NCBI GenBank assembly: GCA_001643675.2
Contig: LSRY02000056.1
Location: 315,001 to 379,000 of the forward strand
Direction of reading: 5' to 3'
Origin: Monocercomonoides exilis
Taxonomy: Eukaryota > Preaxostyla > Oxymonadida > Polymastigidae
DNA length: 64,000 bases
Shown here: piece after piece, positions 22,901 to 32,408 of the stretch
How the letters are laid out: each line of letters starts with the position of its first letter
Numbering within the stretch: the first letter of the stretch is position 1
Translations under genes and position numbers: made by a program
The notes under the pieces: generated by a model
What the model saw: only the letters and a program-made list of their open reading frames with translations
Told to the model about the DNA's origin: nothing
Databases searched by the model: none

Positions 22901-24995
22901 TCAAAGACGATGATGAATAAGATTGCTTATTTTCAGACAAATCGTTGTCCTTAACTGAAACAAAGGCAGCACTTTTTGCTGTTTCAAAGCGTTTCTCTGG
23001 TTTTTCAGGCTTTTCATTCAGAAAATGATTTAACGAAGCCTTTGAAGGAAGGATAAGAACAGGAGAATTGAGCGAGAATGATGGCTGGCATTTCATTGAA
23101 GTTTGAGTTTTTGAAAGAGTATTTGAAGATGCTGGTGAACTGATTGGAGCTTCAGAATTTGTAGAAGAAGAAGAAGAAGAAAGAGAAGAAGATTTAGAAG
23201 GTGTTTGAAATGAAGCTTTTGGCAATTTCTGATCACGAAATACGAATGAAGTGTGTTGTTTTGGAGGTGCAGAGGAAGTGATTGAGGATGAGGGAATTAA
23301 GGCATCAAATGAGAGGCAAGAGTGTGGTGGTGTGAAATTTGTGAATAAAGACGATGAAGCAGAAGCAAAATCAGAAGCTGAATGTGAATGTGAAGGCGAA
23401 ATGTGAAATGGTTCTTGTGATTGCTTTTTTGGTGTGCTGAAAGTTTTTTGCTCCAAATTAACCTGTTTTGTAGCAGCTTTATTTGCTGAAGGCGAAGCTG
23501 TTGAAATTGTATTCACTTCCAGCATTTGTTGAGGCTTATGAGGTGCTGAATAAGAAGAGTAATCAGGTATTCTATGGACAAGAATAGGAGTTGAAGTGTT
23601 TGTTTGCTGAGACGGAGAATCCATCAAAGAAGGAGAGAAAGGGGAAAACAGAACAGAGGGAAAAGTGTTTGTGAATATGCTGCCTTCGTGTTTTGGTGTA
23701 GTGAGATTGTTGGTTGAAGTTGTCAAAAAGTCGCTTGTATTGATCTTGTTGAATGAAGATGGCTTTGAGTTGAAAAATGAAGTGGAACGCACTGGAGATG
23801 AAGCCAATCCACCCTTTGGTGATTCGGTGGAGATAGAATCAAAATGAGTGTTGTGAATTTTCAAAGGTGTTGAGTTTGGAAGCTGAGATTTATTGCGATG
23901 TGATTGAAAATCAGAAGGAGCAGGAGGAGTCGGAGGAGGGAGTGGTAACGATGACATGAAAGACGAGGGGAAAAATCGAGTGGCACTTGAATCTGCATTG
24001 CCACTAAGCGAATCAGGCCTTTGAACGCTATTTTTGTTGTCTTTGGAGATTGTTCCAGATTCTTTGGCATCAAGAGATATGTCATTTTGATCCCAAAACT
24101 CAGATGGAGTGATGCAGACTATCCCTCCATCAAAAACTATTTGAGGGTAAATTCTTAATAAATCAAGTATGGTACCAATATGATTTTTATTGAGCAAAGG
24201 CCATCCATCGCTTGTGCATATAGATATTCCAAAATAAGAAAGACGTGGAAATTGAGTTGCCAATGGTGATTGCTTGTTTTCTGGTTTCGTAAAAACTGAA
24301 AGAAGAGCTAGAATACCATAAGTTGATATAACGTTACCTCTAAGGTCAATGTGCTCAAGGTTTTTTAAATTTAGCAAAGCTTTTGCTAACAAAAATGCTC
24401 CTTTTTCACTGATTCGATTAAGCTTTGCTGTTCCTGAAAACTTCGAGTAATTATCCAGCTCATATGATGTAAGCATAAACAATGATGGATCGTTACGTTG
24501 CGTTGAAAATCTTTTATCAAGGTATGAATGCTGTGAGCTGGAATGCAAAGGAAAATTTGGCCTATGAATTATTTTTCTTAAAATTGTTTTGTTTGACATT
24601 GGAGATATCTGTTCTGTTTCATCATTCCTTACACCTCCTTTCAGCAATTTATTGCAAGTTATGAAACTGTCAGTTTCATTCATGGAAGAAAAAAAACGAC
24701 GATTAACTTTTTTATCATCCAAAATAACTTGTTCTAACATGTTTGTAAAATTTACAAGAAGCTGAATCGGTGCAATTGTCATGTTGTTCCTCATTGAAAA
24801 CGATGCTGCAGCGAAATTAGTGTTATTTAGCAGCAAAACTTTCAAATTTGAAAGAAAGCTTAAGGCATTTGACAGATAGCTTGCTTTCACATCATCAATT
24901 CCAGCATTTCGCAGATCCAAAAATGTTATGCTTTTGCTGCAAGGTTTTATACATAAATATGTTAAGCTTTGCTCGTAATCATCATTTTTCTGCAT
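16983..24995 (-). CDS. 2,670-residue LRR protein with very long Ser/Pro-rich disordered region
   Basis: I do not recognise the family. The frame is a single exon from ATG at 24995 to TAA. The N-terminus carries leucine-rich repeats of the ribonuclease-inhibitor type (SITFLDLRNAGIDD, LKVLLLNNTNF; later LEHIDLRGNVIST), roughly residues 15-290. Then come some 2,000 low-complexity residues rich in Ser, Pro and acidic runs. These include profilin/SH3-type polyproline stretches (LPPPPPPPPL, LPPPPPPALP), a lysine run (K)12 and long serine runs. Near the C-terminus is a charged helix (KEKEKEKEKKEKMKKKK), then a more ordered final ~150 residues. An LRR head plus polyproline could suggest a cytoskeletal scaffold, but no PH, FH2 or WH2 motif was found. 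It starts 195 bp from CEP41 on the other strand. Confidence 0.85.
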   Translation of the reverse strand: MQKNDDYEQSLTYLCIKPCSKSITFLDLRNAGIDDVKASYLSNALSFLSNLKVLLLNNTNFAAASFSMRNNMTIAPIQLLVNFTNMLEQVILDDKKVNRRFFSSMNETDSFITCNKLLKGGVRNDETEQISPMSNKTILRKIIHRPNFPLHSSSQHSYLDKRFSTQRNDPSLFMLTSYELDNYSKFSGTAKLNRISEKGAFLLAKALLNLKNLEHIDLRGNVISTYGILALLSVFTKPENKQSPLATQFPRLSYFGISICTSDGWPLLNKNHIGTILDLLRIYPQIVFDGGIVCITPSEFWDQNDISLDAKESGTISKDNKNSVQRPDSLSGNADSSATRFFPSSFMSSLPLPPPTPPAPSDFQSHRNKSQLPNSTPLKIHNTHFDSISTESPKGGLASSPVRSTSFFNSKPSSFNKINTSDFLTTSTNNLTTPKHEGSIFTNTFPSVLFSPFSPSLMDSPSQQTNTSTPILVHRIPDYSSYSAPHKPQQMLEVNTISTASPSANKAATKQVNLEQKTFSTPKKQSQEPFHISPSHSHSASDFASASSSLFTNFTPPHSCLSFDALIPSSSITSSAPPKQHTSFVFRDQKLPKASFQTPSKSSSLSSSSSSTNSEAPISSPASSNTLSKTQTSMKCQPSFSLNSPVLILPSKASLNHFLNEKPEKPEKRFETAKSAAFVSVKDNDLSENKQSYSSSSLNSPLHLTTFPVKDNDYDDDNYNDDNEDNDAQMIDEETETETECDNTVSDCTEQKQQAFEHPLSNNLTASEEENNEQCFDFSSLPPPPPPPPLHSSFHKSAEDNKNEEKETENVIDEHPNSDFLSSNSEAAQQHSLENPSSFSSSASTAPSTSDNSQSFSHKRSFTLLTTSDQPPPFVLRTDETSSPLSSSSSSGHPSISSSSSSSSLPYSSPSPSAASDLFSSPFQDSLDDSAVPHALDTENVLSDSSPSSFSCSSSDLSAAGNCGTSSSDFSLNSSHPNNTTFSETDYRSPLNQRANFGQLSSDKLLDTGVSPYSSMIPSSSPSSSQEIYTLVTVKPHPLSQQQSQQPPKPKKLKPKKKKAQKIPHYQKPIESSFLSLLSRTSVRSQLRLFSDSKSSTEKKTGKELAINQLKQPGNETDKKGLANSVIVNSLPIQVSDIVQPAIKKKKKKKKKKKEVEAEAVADASKESFASIFSNSSATSQSNIGYVTQTEPALLSSAASSLLPQTSFSNPNYSSSEVNKTFPLPITSVSAISQPPQSQHPTEFNKEAIEIQKPRSLPSDASKNTSKIASPTSMSMPSLNSLPAPPPSPKLPSSSSSSFSAFPSSPSSSSPSPSLLSSSSSPSPSPFSTFPSPIDKPDSVVQLLHYKENNNKQDMKKENEEKKRAGKYYEDFIKTLKEVEEEGNFKEDEEDDDASDANEQDILSELTSQLCDWLDELDGTANEKEVKSNRNKQKKNRNVEATKMEEEELPDLSELSPLLSLANISKLKRNLSKQKISSTASTLSQGNQTGNVQNSNHKRVFNENNQNAMTANELYNSSYSTNSSFQMETVTTSHTLPPPPIQLPSFQSKFASPSSLPPPPPPALPRLMLERFFSSAAAKQNDLEKSNSNNDGEFLREYSNSSAIDLMPDSSLALDKQAESSEESSETQNKTEVTNDRENKAESEISTHTEKIKTALSKQESAVKSGNNVQEANGSSKSSSVKEANEVQTHINPLNSVKNSQSLAERSLQLFQESFPPKIQRNPLLVPYSPASSIPSMKPSSSDSSSSSSASASTSASTFSSPSSSSTLSPSTSSSSPSSSITIPSLSSSYSASTATTTTPVPQSSSSFTTFTSPSSTSASASSSSSSSSSSSSSSSTAASVFASSSSSISQKRPELNAHLSSHQSIFDMNIPSPVSFITPSSSPSLSLNASSQSSFESTTPRRLSAQSSFRSSLPSQNLSSTNASKKDQQSAQTSALPNRDENTSSSSSSATSTTTTSPSSSSSSSSSTVSSAPSVSTSSASSSESSISVPSTSAIRQSTSNQASTKTPSNPSDSSHSPSPSPPPPLSPLPSPSLDSKHFPDETRSQPSSSSSSSSSSSVSSAKHLNIHHPQPAPISPRNYTRSVASAVSITSTTSINNPLATSLFGDVVETLRTKETKDKGKSRAKPSPILTSASFSVSKSPVPRSPTGSSSSYVSFSSSMPLSPTSSTSALQASFNPLRVLKVSPPISSSASASASTSTSHSLSPTAPISPSFVQTPRTTFSSSANRSSQIASPFPPISPSATTPVHSDSHDSFFFDPAESDSEWKASQQQQQRQPAQSVAGSPPPTSPSPHSSGNPSTQRKQCPTNSLASTVSLTAHRSSPTRSLYSDRPDFENGTYDDFDGCISVSSPSKQAILQQLGVAVDGGKFIDDPIEARAASSVTMRMEELFCRRGVVAYDCKEKDAPLVWIRGIKEAVEKLMEKEIEEEEERLMNESNREISQKEKEKKQKEKEKEKEKKEKMKKKKLQQGDGIEICELDKKKSAAAFQGKMIGQTMFEDATEAQLRAALKTLPPFVCKSSSVFIPLASIKSIKIGIETEQFRKQITALSKLSSALSSTSSVLSFTFNSRFCFSIETSGKEYDFQSLSSDDRAVTVDAIQSMRGKTLLCEETTRRISLITDNLTKQEMNEWNTISSSTNEDVKVDLCEDQQKEDHTDLQPGLSDDEWVVK

Positions 24996-25190
24996 TCAAA
25001 ATTTAATTTTTTTATATTATAATCAATTGATCAGAAATTTTTGTTTGAAATGAAATAAATGAATTTTTTTCTTTTTATCAATATTCGATTTTGTTATTTC
25101 TTTTGAATTTTGAAGAATAAAACGAATTTTTGATTTCGATCATCAATGAATATTATTCGTTTTTTATCAAATTCGTTTCAATTTTAATTT
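24996..25190. promoter_or_regulatory. Shared divergent promoter region, LRR gene / CEP41
   Basis: Only 195 bp of A+T-rich DNA separates the two opposing start codons, so it must hold both promoters. No TATA-box or initiator consensus is clear enough to name. Confidence 0.45.
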
Positions 25191-26512
25191 ATGAGCTTGC
25201 GAAGCGGGACAATTACAAAGAAACCTACAAGTCCGCTTGATAAAGTTATAAAAAAGAATCCGAAGTATGAGCATATTGGACCAACTTTAGACACTGGAAC
25301 AACCGCCAAAAAACAGTTTGAACTCCAAGACGAGCTTCCTGAACATCCAACAGCTGGCGAAATATTTAAACGGATTCGTCCAGGAACAGTTACTCGTTTG
25401 GTATTTGAAGAGGATGAAACACTCGATCCAACCATGTCGTTTTTATCTCCTTCTTCAGAACGAGTCACTCATGCTCCAAAGGAGGCTGAACACATTCCAG
25501 AAGATATCTCAGAGGCACGGCACCGTCAACTATCAGGAAGTGCTGCTTCTTCTTTAATTGAATCACAATTTTCTCCTGAATCTTCGACTCCACTTTCGAC
25601 TTCTTCATCTCAATCAACTCACCCAACAGCACTTCTTCCCACTTCATCGTTTCTTTTGCTGGATGTTCGAACAGATGATGAATACGAAGACTGTCACATT
25701 CGATATGGTATTACCTTTTTAATTTTTATTTAATGAAAATTATCTGATGCCTTTCTTTTTGATAGCTCGGCATTACCCAGCTATAATGTTAACAAGAACA
25801 ATTAATTCATTTACACCAGAAATTCTTGCCTTTCAGAACAAAGAGGGAAAACGGATTATCGTTTATTGCAACGATGAGCGTGAATCAATACGTGTGGCTT
25901 CAACAATGGTTCAAAGGGGGATTGACAATGTGTTTGTTGTAAATGGGGGACTAAGGAAAATGTGTCAGAAATATCCAGAGGCTCTTGATGGACCCAAGCC
26001 TCCATTCCCTCCTGATAAAAAGTTAATGCAACAGAGAATGATGATGGGATCAACAACTGCCTCTATTTCCACAACAGGTTTGAAGAATTTTCAAAAGAAA
26101 ACAATTAATGAGAGAAACTTTGAAAGACAATTTATTTGAATTTTTTCCCGGAACAATTTGCTTTTTTTTGAAAAAAATTCATTGAAATTATATATTTTTT
26201 TATTATTTCTGTTTATGTTAGCAACTTCGAGAATGTCTCTTGTCTCTTCTGCCTCAACAGCCAAATATCTTCAGAATAGACTTGGACCTGGTGCAGCTGG
26301 AGGCAAATATGCTCCGTCAGCGTCGAGTCGAGGTTTCTTTTGAATTTGTCATTGATAAATAAATTAATAATTTAATACATTTGTTAATTTTAGCTGCAGG
26401 TTCAGCAGGAATGTCACAGCGATCACCTGTTCCTTCGGCTCCGAAAGCGAAAAGTTCTGCAAAGCAAACAGCAAAAAAGCCATCCTCTGCTCCAATGCAA
26501 CAGAGGGAATGA
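25191..26512 (+). CDS. CEP41: CEP41 homologue (centrosomal/ciliary protein with rhodanese domain)
   Basis: CEP41 in animals localises to centrioles and cilia and supports axonemal tubulin glutamylation. Four exons: 25191-25707, 25766-26077, 26222-26332, 26394-26512; introns of 58, 144 and 61 nt begin GTATTA, GTTTGA and GTTTCT and all keep frame, giving 352 residues (human about 373). The N-terminus MSLRSG…NPKYEHI…LDTG matches the CEP41 N-terminal signature. The rhodanese domain spans exons 1-2: SSFLLLDVRTDDEYEDCHI, then ARHYPAIMLTRTINSF, IIVYCNDERES and NVFVVNGGL. The tail is basic and Ser/Ala-rich. The rhodanese active-loop position holds a cysteine (C207), unlike the Asp I recall in human CEP41. 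Confidence 0.88.
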
Positions 26513-27172
26513 AAATATTGTGAGTCAATGAACAATAACTAACTGAAGTGATTGAGCTCTTAATTAATTTTGTGATGTTTTAATAAGCTTTTTTCTTTCA
26601 ATTTACTACTTGCTATTGGCTGTGAATTTATGTGCCAACAGAAATTTTCTATTGTTCATTTCTTTAAAAACATTTCATTGTTTCATTTGCATATTTCCCA
26701 CTTCGTCATTAAAGTTCATTTTCTGAGAAAAAAATCATAAGACTTGCAATTTTCTGATTAATTTTCTAAATTAAATTAAAATGGAAAACTTGATTTTGAA
26801 GTTAATTGGATATAAAAAATCGGAACTTTTTTCTTCAAAAACCAAATTGGATTTTGCAAAAATCGATGATGCTAAATTTTGTTTTTTTCAAGTTAAAAAC
26901 TTTTACTATTCTCTTTTTGTCACCTTGCAATACGAAACAATGCTTTTTAGTTTCATTTGGTGTTGCAATCAACATAAGAAGATTTTATCAGCAAAATAAA
27001 CCAGCCAATGTTTATGTTTAGGACTAAAAATTTATCTGAAAAACTAATAATTTGATAAGTTTTATGTCAAGCAACTAATGCCTAAATGTTTTCATAAAAG
27101 TGTTGAAAAAAAACAAATCGACTTTCAGTTGATTTAGTATCACTAAAAATATGTAATTGAATTATGATTTGT
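26513..27172. other. Intergenic region between convergent genes; nothing seen
   Basis: This is 660 bp of A+T-rich sequence between the 3' ends of CEP41 and the Gly/Cys-rich gene. Short open frames near 26781-27021 are low complexity and lack coding character. Confidence 0.6.
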
Positions 27173-28060
27173 TTAGCATCCGCCATATCCGCAGTTGGAT
27201 GATCTGCAGCATCCACCACCACCGCAGCATCCGCGGGAGTTGGTGTTCATTCCAGCTGCATTGTTGTAGCAGTTGTTGGAGTTTCCGCATGCGCGGTTTC
27301 CAGCAATTTGGCGTGATCCAGCGCACATGTTGGCGTGTCCCATATCGTAGCAGTTGTTTCCAGTGGTGCATGCTTCATTGGCACGGCGAACCATCATTTC
27401 ATCAGCGCACTTTCTGGCGTAGGCGCGATCTCCATGGGCACGGCATGCATCAGCATTCATGTGAGCACCGTTTGCTGATCCGCAGATTGCTCCCTGGTTG
27501 TATCCGCAGTTTCTGTTTCCGGCACCATAGCAGTTGGCGTTGTTTCCGTTGGCATATGCTGCTCCACGTCCACCGTGAACTGATGATGTTTGGCCGTACA
27601 TGCGTGGGGCTTGGCATGCATTTCCGTAGTTTCCGAATCCACCGTTCATTCCGTTCATTCCATTGCATCCCATTCCGTTATATCCCATTCCGTTGCAGCC
27701 ATTGAATCCTTGTTGGCATCCGCCATAAGATGGGGCAAATCCACCGCAGGCACCCATTCCGCATGGAGATTCACAGGCGCACAATTCATAGCAGCATCCA
27801 TCGGGATAGCAGCAAGATCCGCAGCACAATTCCTCGAGCTCTTCTTCAGAAAGTTCGGATCCAGACAAGAATCCCATTCCTCCATATCCCATCCCTCCGT
27901 AGTCCATTCCTCCGAATCCCATTCCGCCGTAGCCCATTCCACCATATCCCATTCCTCCATAGCCCATTCCACCGTAGCCCATTCCGCCGAGGCCTCCCAT
28001 GCCTCCCCAGAATTGTGCGGTCAATGCAGCGAGTGAAAGAAGTCCAACAAAGAATTTCAT
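27173..28060 (-). CDS. Secreted Gly/Cys-rich protein with GYGGM tandem repeats
   Basis: No family is recognised. The single exon encodes 295 residues. A clear signal peptide (MKFFVGLLSLAALTAQ) is followed by about nine pentapeptide repeats of the form GYGGM/GFGGM (residues about 18-65). Next are a short acidic segment (SELSEEELEEL), a Cys-dense segment (CCGSCCYPDGCCYELCACE), Asn/Gly/Met-rich repeats (NGMGYNGMGCNGMNGM), and an Ala/Asn/Cys-rich C-terminal half ending in CC and GYGGC. The base composition is visibly richer in G+C than the flanks, and codon use is uniform, which often marks high expression. A secreted structural or cell-surface matrix protein, probably cross-linked by disulphides, is plausible but not shown. 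Confidence 0.85.
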   Translation of the reverse strand: MKFFVGLLSLAALTAQFWGGMGGLGGMGYGGMGYGGMGYGGMGYGGMGFGGMDYGGMGYGGMGFLSGSELSEEELEELCCGSCCYPDGCCYELCACESPCGMGACGGFAPSYGGCQQGFNGCNGMGYNGMGCNGMNGMNGGFGNYGNACQAPRMYGQTSSVHGGRGAAYANGNNANCYGAGNRNCGYNQGAICGSANGAHMNADACRAHGDRAYARKCADEMMVRRANEACTTGNNCYDMGHANMCAGSRQIAGNRACGNSNNCYNNAAGMNTNSRGCCGGGGCCRSSNCGYGGC

Positions 28061-28366
28061 TGTCAGTGAATGTATTTGAATGTCAAAAATAAAAATGACA
28101 ATTAGTGTCTATTTGAAGCAGTATTTACGTTTTCACATCTCGTCAATTTTACAATTAACTTAACCATGTCAAAGAAAAAATAATACTTATCATTTTAAAC
28201 TTTTTTTAATGGTATTAACGTTGAAATTTCATTGAGAAGTGTGTTTAATTGATATATCCATTTTCTATTTTTAGGCAATGACAATATAAGTTGCAGGAAT
28301 GATCAAAAGATGTGTAAGTATTTATTTTCATCCTGTTTTTTTTCAATTTTTTGTTTTTTCGAATAA
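28061..28366. promoter_or_regulatory. Divergent promoter region, Gly/Cys-rich gene / PIG-A
   Basis: This is 306 bp of A+T-rich DNA between two opposing start codons. No specific promoter element is recognised. Confidence 0.4.
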
Positions 28367-29753
28367 ATGGGGCGCTTATGCGTTGCGATGTGTTGTGATT
28401 TTTTTTACCCAAATATAGGTGGAGTAGAAAATCATATATATGAATTATCTCAGGCATTAATTCAAAAAGGAGCAAAAGTATTGATTTTTGCTTTCATTCC
28501 ACCTCGCTTTTATAAGTTAAAAACATCTTGTTTTTTATTTAGGTTATAGTTATTACGCATAATTATGGACGCAAATGTGGTATTCGATGGATGAAAAATG
28601 GACTAAAAGTCTTTTACATTCCAAGACTTTGTTTTTATCATCATTCAACATTTCCCACAACAATTGGTCCGTTTCCTTTGGTTAGACAGATATTTATTAG
28701 AGAGCAGGTGAATGTTCTTCATGGGCATACTGTCTGTTTTTTTATTTCATTTGTATTATTTAACAATTTTGTATTTTGTTTGAGTCTTTTTCAACACTTG
28801 TACATGAAGTCATACACATTGCAAATATAATGCGAATTCCTTGCTTGCTTACAGAACATTCTTTAATGGCAACAGAAGAAACATGGGAAAAAGTCGTTAA
28901 TTTCGTTTGTTTTGATAATTGGAGAAATGATGTCTTATATTAAAGTCAACAACGTTTTTGTCAACTTTAGTGCTCTAAATGGTCTTTCGCAAGCTTTGAT
29001 CGGATTATTTGCGTGTCTCATTCTTGGTTTGACAAAATCTCATCAAAATAATGATTATGCTAATTAATTATTCTTGTTTTAGTGCAAAAAGCTATGCAGT
29101 GAGAGTTGGAATGCAAGAAAAAGACGTAGACGTGATTCCAAATGCTGTTGATATGATCCATTTTCATCCTCGTAACGAAGAAGAGGAAGTGGTGCATCAA
29201 ACAAAGAAAAAAATGCAAGATGGATCTGAAATTCGTGTGCATTTTTTAGTATTTATTTGAATAATCAATCTTAAATTAAACATTTTTTAATTTAAAAATG
29301 TATGTATGTTACAATTTAGTCACAATTTGTATTTTAAGTCGATTAACAGAAAGGAAAGGAACGTCTTTGATGGTTGATGTTATCCCAGCAATTTGTTCGA
29401 TGCATCCAAATGTAAGATTTCGAGTTGGTTTGCGCAATGATTTTAAATAAATTGATTATTGTTATTTATTTGCGCTATTTCTTTGATTGATTTGCTGCAA
29501 ATACCTGCTTTTATTACAATATTCGTTTCTATTTTTTATACAAAGGAGGTGATGGTGATCGGCGTGTGGACTTAGAAGAGATGATAACGCGCTGCAATCT
29601 TGCAGACAAAGTCTTCATGGCTGGAAATGTGCCTCATTCGAAAGCAAGATCGGTGTGCTTGTGAAAAGTGATTGTGCTTTGTTTTATTTTTAATTGATTA
29701 AACAAATGATTTTTGTCTGAATTCTTATTATTGTTGTTGCTATTGTTATGATT

Positions 29754-29797
<44 letters not shown>

Positions 29798-32408
29798 TGT
29801 TCAAATTTCAACTCTGAAATAACACTTTTGCATCAATCATTTTATAAATTATTTAATTTTGTTGTTTTATTCAGTTTCTCATTGAAGGCGATATCTTCCT
29901 GAATTGTTCGCTTACTGAAGCATTTGGCATTGTCCTTCTTGAAGCAGCATGTTCAGGACTGTTTGTGGTTGCTACAGATGTCGACGGAGTTCCTGTTTGT
30001 TTCGTTTCTTTTCTTTTCTTTTCTCTCTTAACAGAAATCCTTAATATCTCTTTATTTGACACAATGTTTGAAATCTCAATGAAAACATTATCTTGAAATA
30101 AAAATACAAATTGTATTAATTGCACACACTCATTTTCTGATGGATGTTTTTTCTATTCATTTGATATCTTTGTGAATGGAAATTGACAATTCTCAGGAAG
30201 TCTTACCTCCTCACATGGTTAGACTGTGCAAACCAACAGCACAAAGTGTGCATTCAATTTTATTTTTGATAATTTTTGGAATAAATATTTCCAATTTTTT
30301 TTTATGTCGTTGTTTGTTATGTATTTATCTTTTTGATAATTGAAACTCATACGTTATGTTGTTTTTTCTATCATTAACTTATCAAAAACTAATCTTTTAT
30401 TTTCAAACATGTTTAATGTTTTTTTTTATCTCAACAGCAATTGTTCAGGGTTTAGATTGGGCAATCAGGAATTTCCATCTCTTCCGTCCAAAGTATTATC
30501 ATGACGAAGTATGCAGTTAAATTAAGAATTGCGTTTTCTGCCTATGTTTTTATTGAACATTTTTGCTTTGTTACATTAATGAATTTTTTAAATAAACTGT
30601 CGTTTTTGTGTTTATTTATCGTTTGTTTTACTCTTTTAAACGTATCATTATTTTCTCTTTTTCTTTATATTTCTTGCTTTTCTTGCTTTTCTTTGTTCTC
30701 TCTCTCTCTATCCCAGCTGCTCTCTCTATACAGCTGGGACGCTGTAGCCACTGACACTCTCCAAGTCTATCGCGACGTGCTATCCCACCCAAAGATCACT
30801 CCTTTCCCCACAACGCCCCATCCGTCTGTTCTCTATCCGCTTGGCTCGCTCCCAGCCACATCGCGCTCTGAACGTGAATTCATGTCTGGAAAGGCTCTCA
30901 ACAGAATCGGGGCACAGGGCTTGTATGACGAGGCATCAATGGAGAAAACAGTGTGTGAGAAAGAAGGCAAAGGCAGTTCAGATGAAACTGCATCGAATTC
31001 ATCCTTGTCACTGCCTTCTTCTTCTTCCTCTGCCTCTTCTTCTTCAAACCAGCTGGATTCTTCTGTTCTGATTCGCGGTTCCTCGCTACCTTCGTCTGAA
31101 TGCGTCGTTTCGTTGACTCCAAATCTCTCTTCTTCGCTCTCCGGTGATTCACCCAAAAGCACTGGTTCAGTCAATTGCTCGACATCAGGGAACCTCTTAC
31201 TGCCTACTCCAAATACGCTGTCTTCTGCCTTCTCCTTCACTCTCACTGAACCAAATGTCTTTGAAGATAATTTCAACACTTCATCGGCTCTGTCGCTAAG
31301 TCAGGCTCAAAAGGATATCAATTCCAGTTCTCATCAATCCACTTTGTTTCCACAGGATGCGTTTGATTTCTCTTCGTCTTCTTCTTCGTCTTCTTCCTCT
31401 TCCTCTTCCACATCATCTTCCACTGATCAATCTGTCACCTTATCCCCGTCTATGTCTTCTTTGATTCCTCCCTCTTCTCCTGACATTTGCTCTCAAGGCA
31501 CTCCCTTTTTGTCGTCGTCTCCTTTGATTAGCTTATCTTCTGCTTCTCCTACCCTTTCTTATTCTCCATCTTTATCTCCTTCACCGTCTGCAGACACATC
31601 TCCTGCTTCTTCTCTTGTTACAACAACTCTTCTGACCACTTACTCACCCTCATTTTCCTCTTCTCCTTCTCCTCTTTCTTGCATTGCTCATAACCTTTCA
31701 CCTTCCACTTCAGCATCATCATCATCATCATCATCTGACCAGTCTTCACTTCCTGAGTATTCATCCTCTGATTATGAATCCTCACCTCAAACAAAGCTGA
31801 CTTCTCTTTCTGATTCCACCTCATCGCCTTCTTCCGGCTCTTCTTCAAAGGACATTTCAAATTCTAACTCGACTTCTACTAATTCTCTTTTCAAAGCTTA
31901 TCTGCCTTCGTATTACAAGCTGGGCTTCTTTTGGGGCGTGGCGTTTACATTTCACCTTATGTTGATGATGCTCCTTATGAAGATAATTGGTTTGATACAG
32001 CCTGCAAGTTCAATTGAACTTGCACCTTCATTTGGAGAAGGGAAAAAAAGGAAAAAAGAAAAAAATGAGAAAGAAAGTATAGAAAGCTTGTTGCAAGAAG
32101 AAGAAAAAGATGCGGCGATGATGGATGGAGACGAGATTTTGGTCAGAATTAATGAGGAAAAGCAAAGAAGAGGCATTGACAAAGACGAAGATGCAAGCAC
32201 ATATTATTCTGGATCAGGACAGATCCAAATGGGACGTTGTGTTATGGAAGAAAGCCTCAATCAAAAAGAGCAGAATTATGAAGAATATCAGATTAACCTC
32301 CATCAAAATGAAGAAGAAGAAGAAAGTCTAAATATTAAAGGAAACCTTAAACAAGAAAAAATTGAGGTGTCAAAAGTTCGAAAAATGAGATATTGTATTA
32401 AACAGTGA
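28367..32408 (+). CDS. PIGA: PIG-A, catalytic subunit of GPI-GlcNAc transferase, with large Ser-rich insert
   Basis: It transfers GlcNAc from UDP-GlcNAc to phosphatidylinositol on the ER, the first step of GPI-anchor synthesis. Eleven exons: 28367-28477, 28543-28731, 28785-28904, 28971-29026, 29083-29234, 29320-29427, 29546-29652, 29875-29994, 30197-30245, 30438-30508, 30717-32408; phases agree throughout and give 924 residues (human 484). Landmarks: [56 protein letters not shown]. The GT4 EX7E motif is E296/E304 in [12 protein letters not shown]; then come DGVPEVLPPHM and [14 protein letters not shown]. The last exon adds a serine-rich stretch of about 330 residues before the expected C-terminal membrane span ([20 protein letters not shown], residues about 762-782) and a charged tail. 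No intron interrupts the Ser-rich part. Confidence 0.96.
29754..29797. repeat. (ATC)n microsatellite in PIG-A intron 7
   Basis: About fourteen ATC/CAT triplets lie within the 222-nt intron 29653-29874, which is the longest intron of the gene. Confidence 0.9.
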
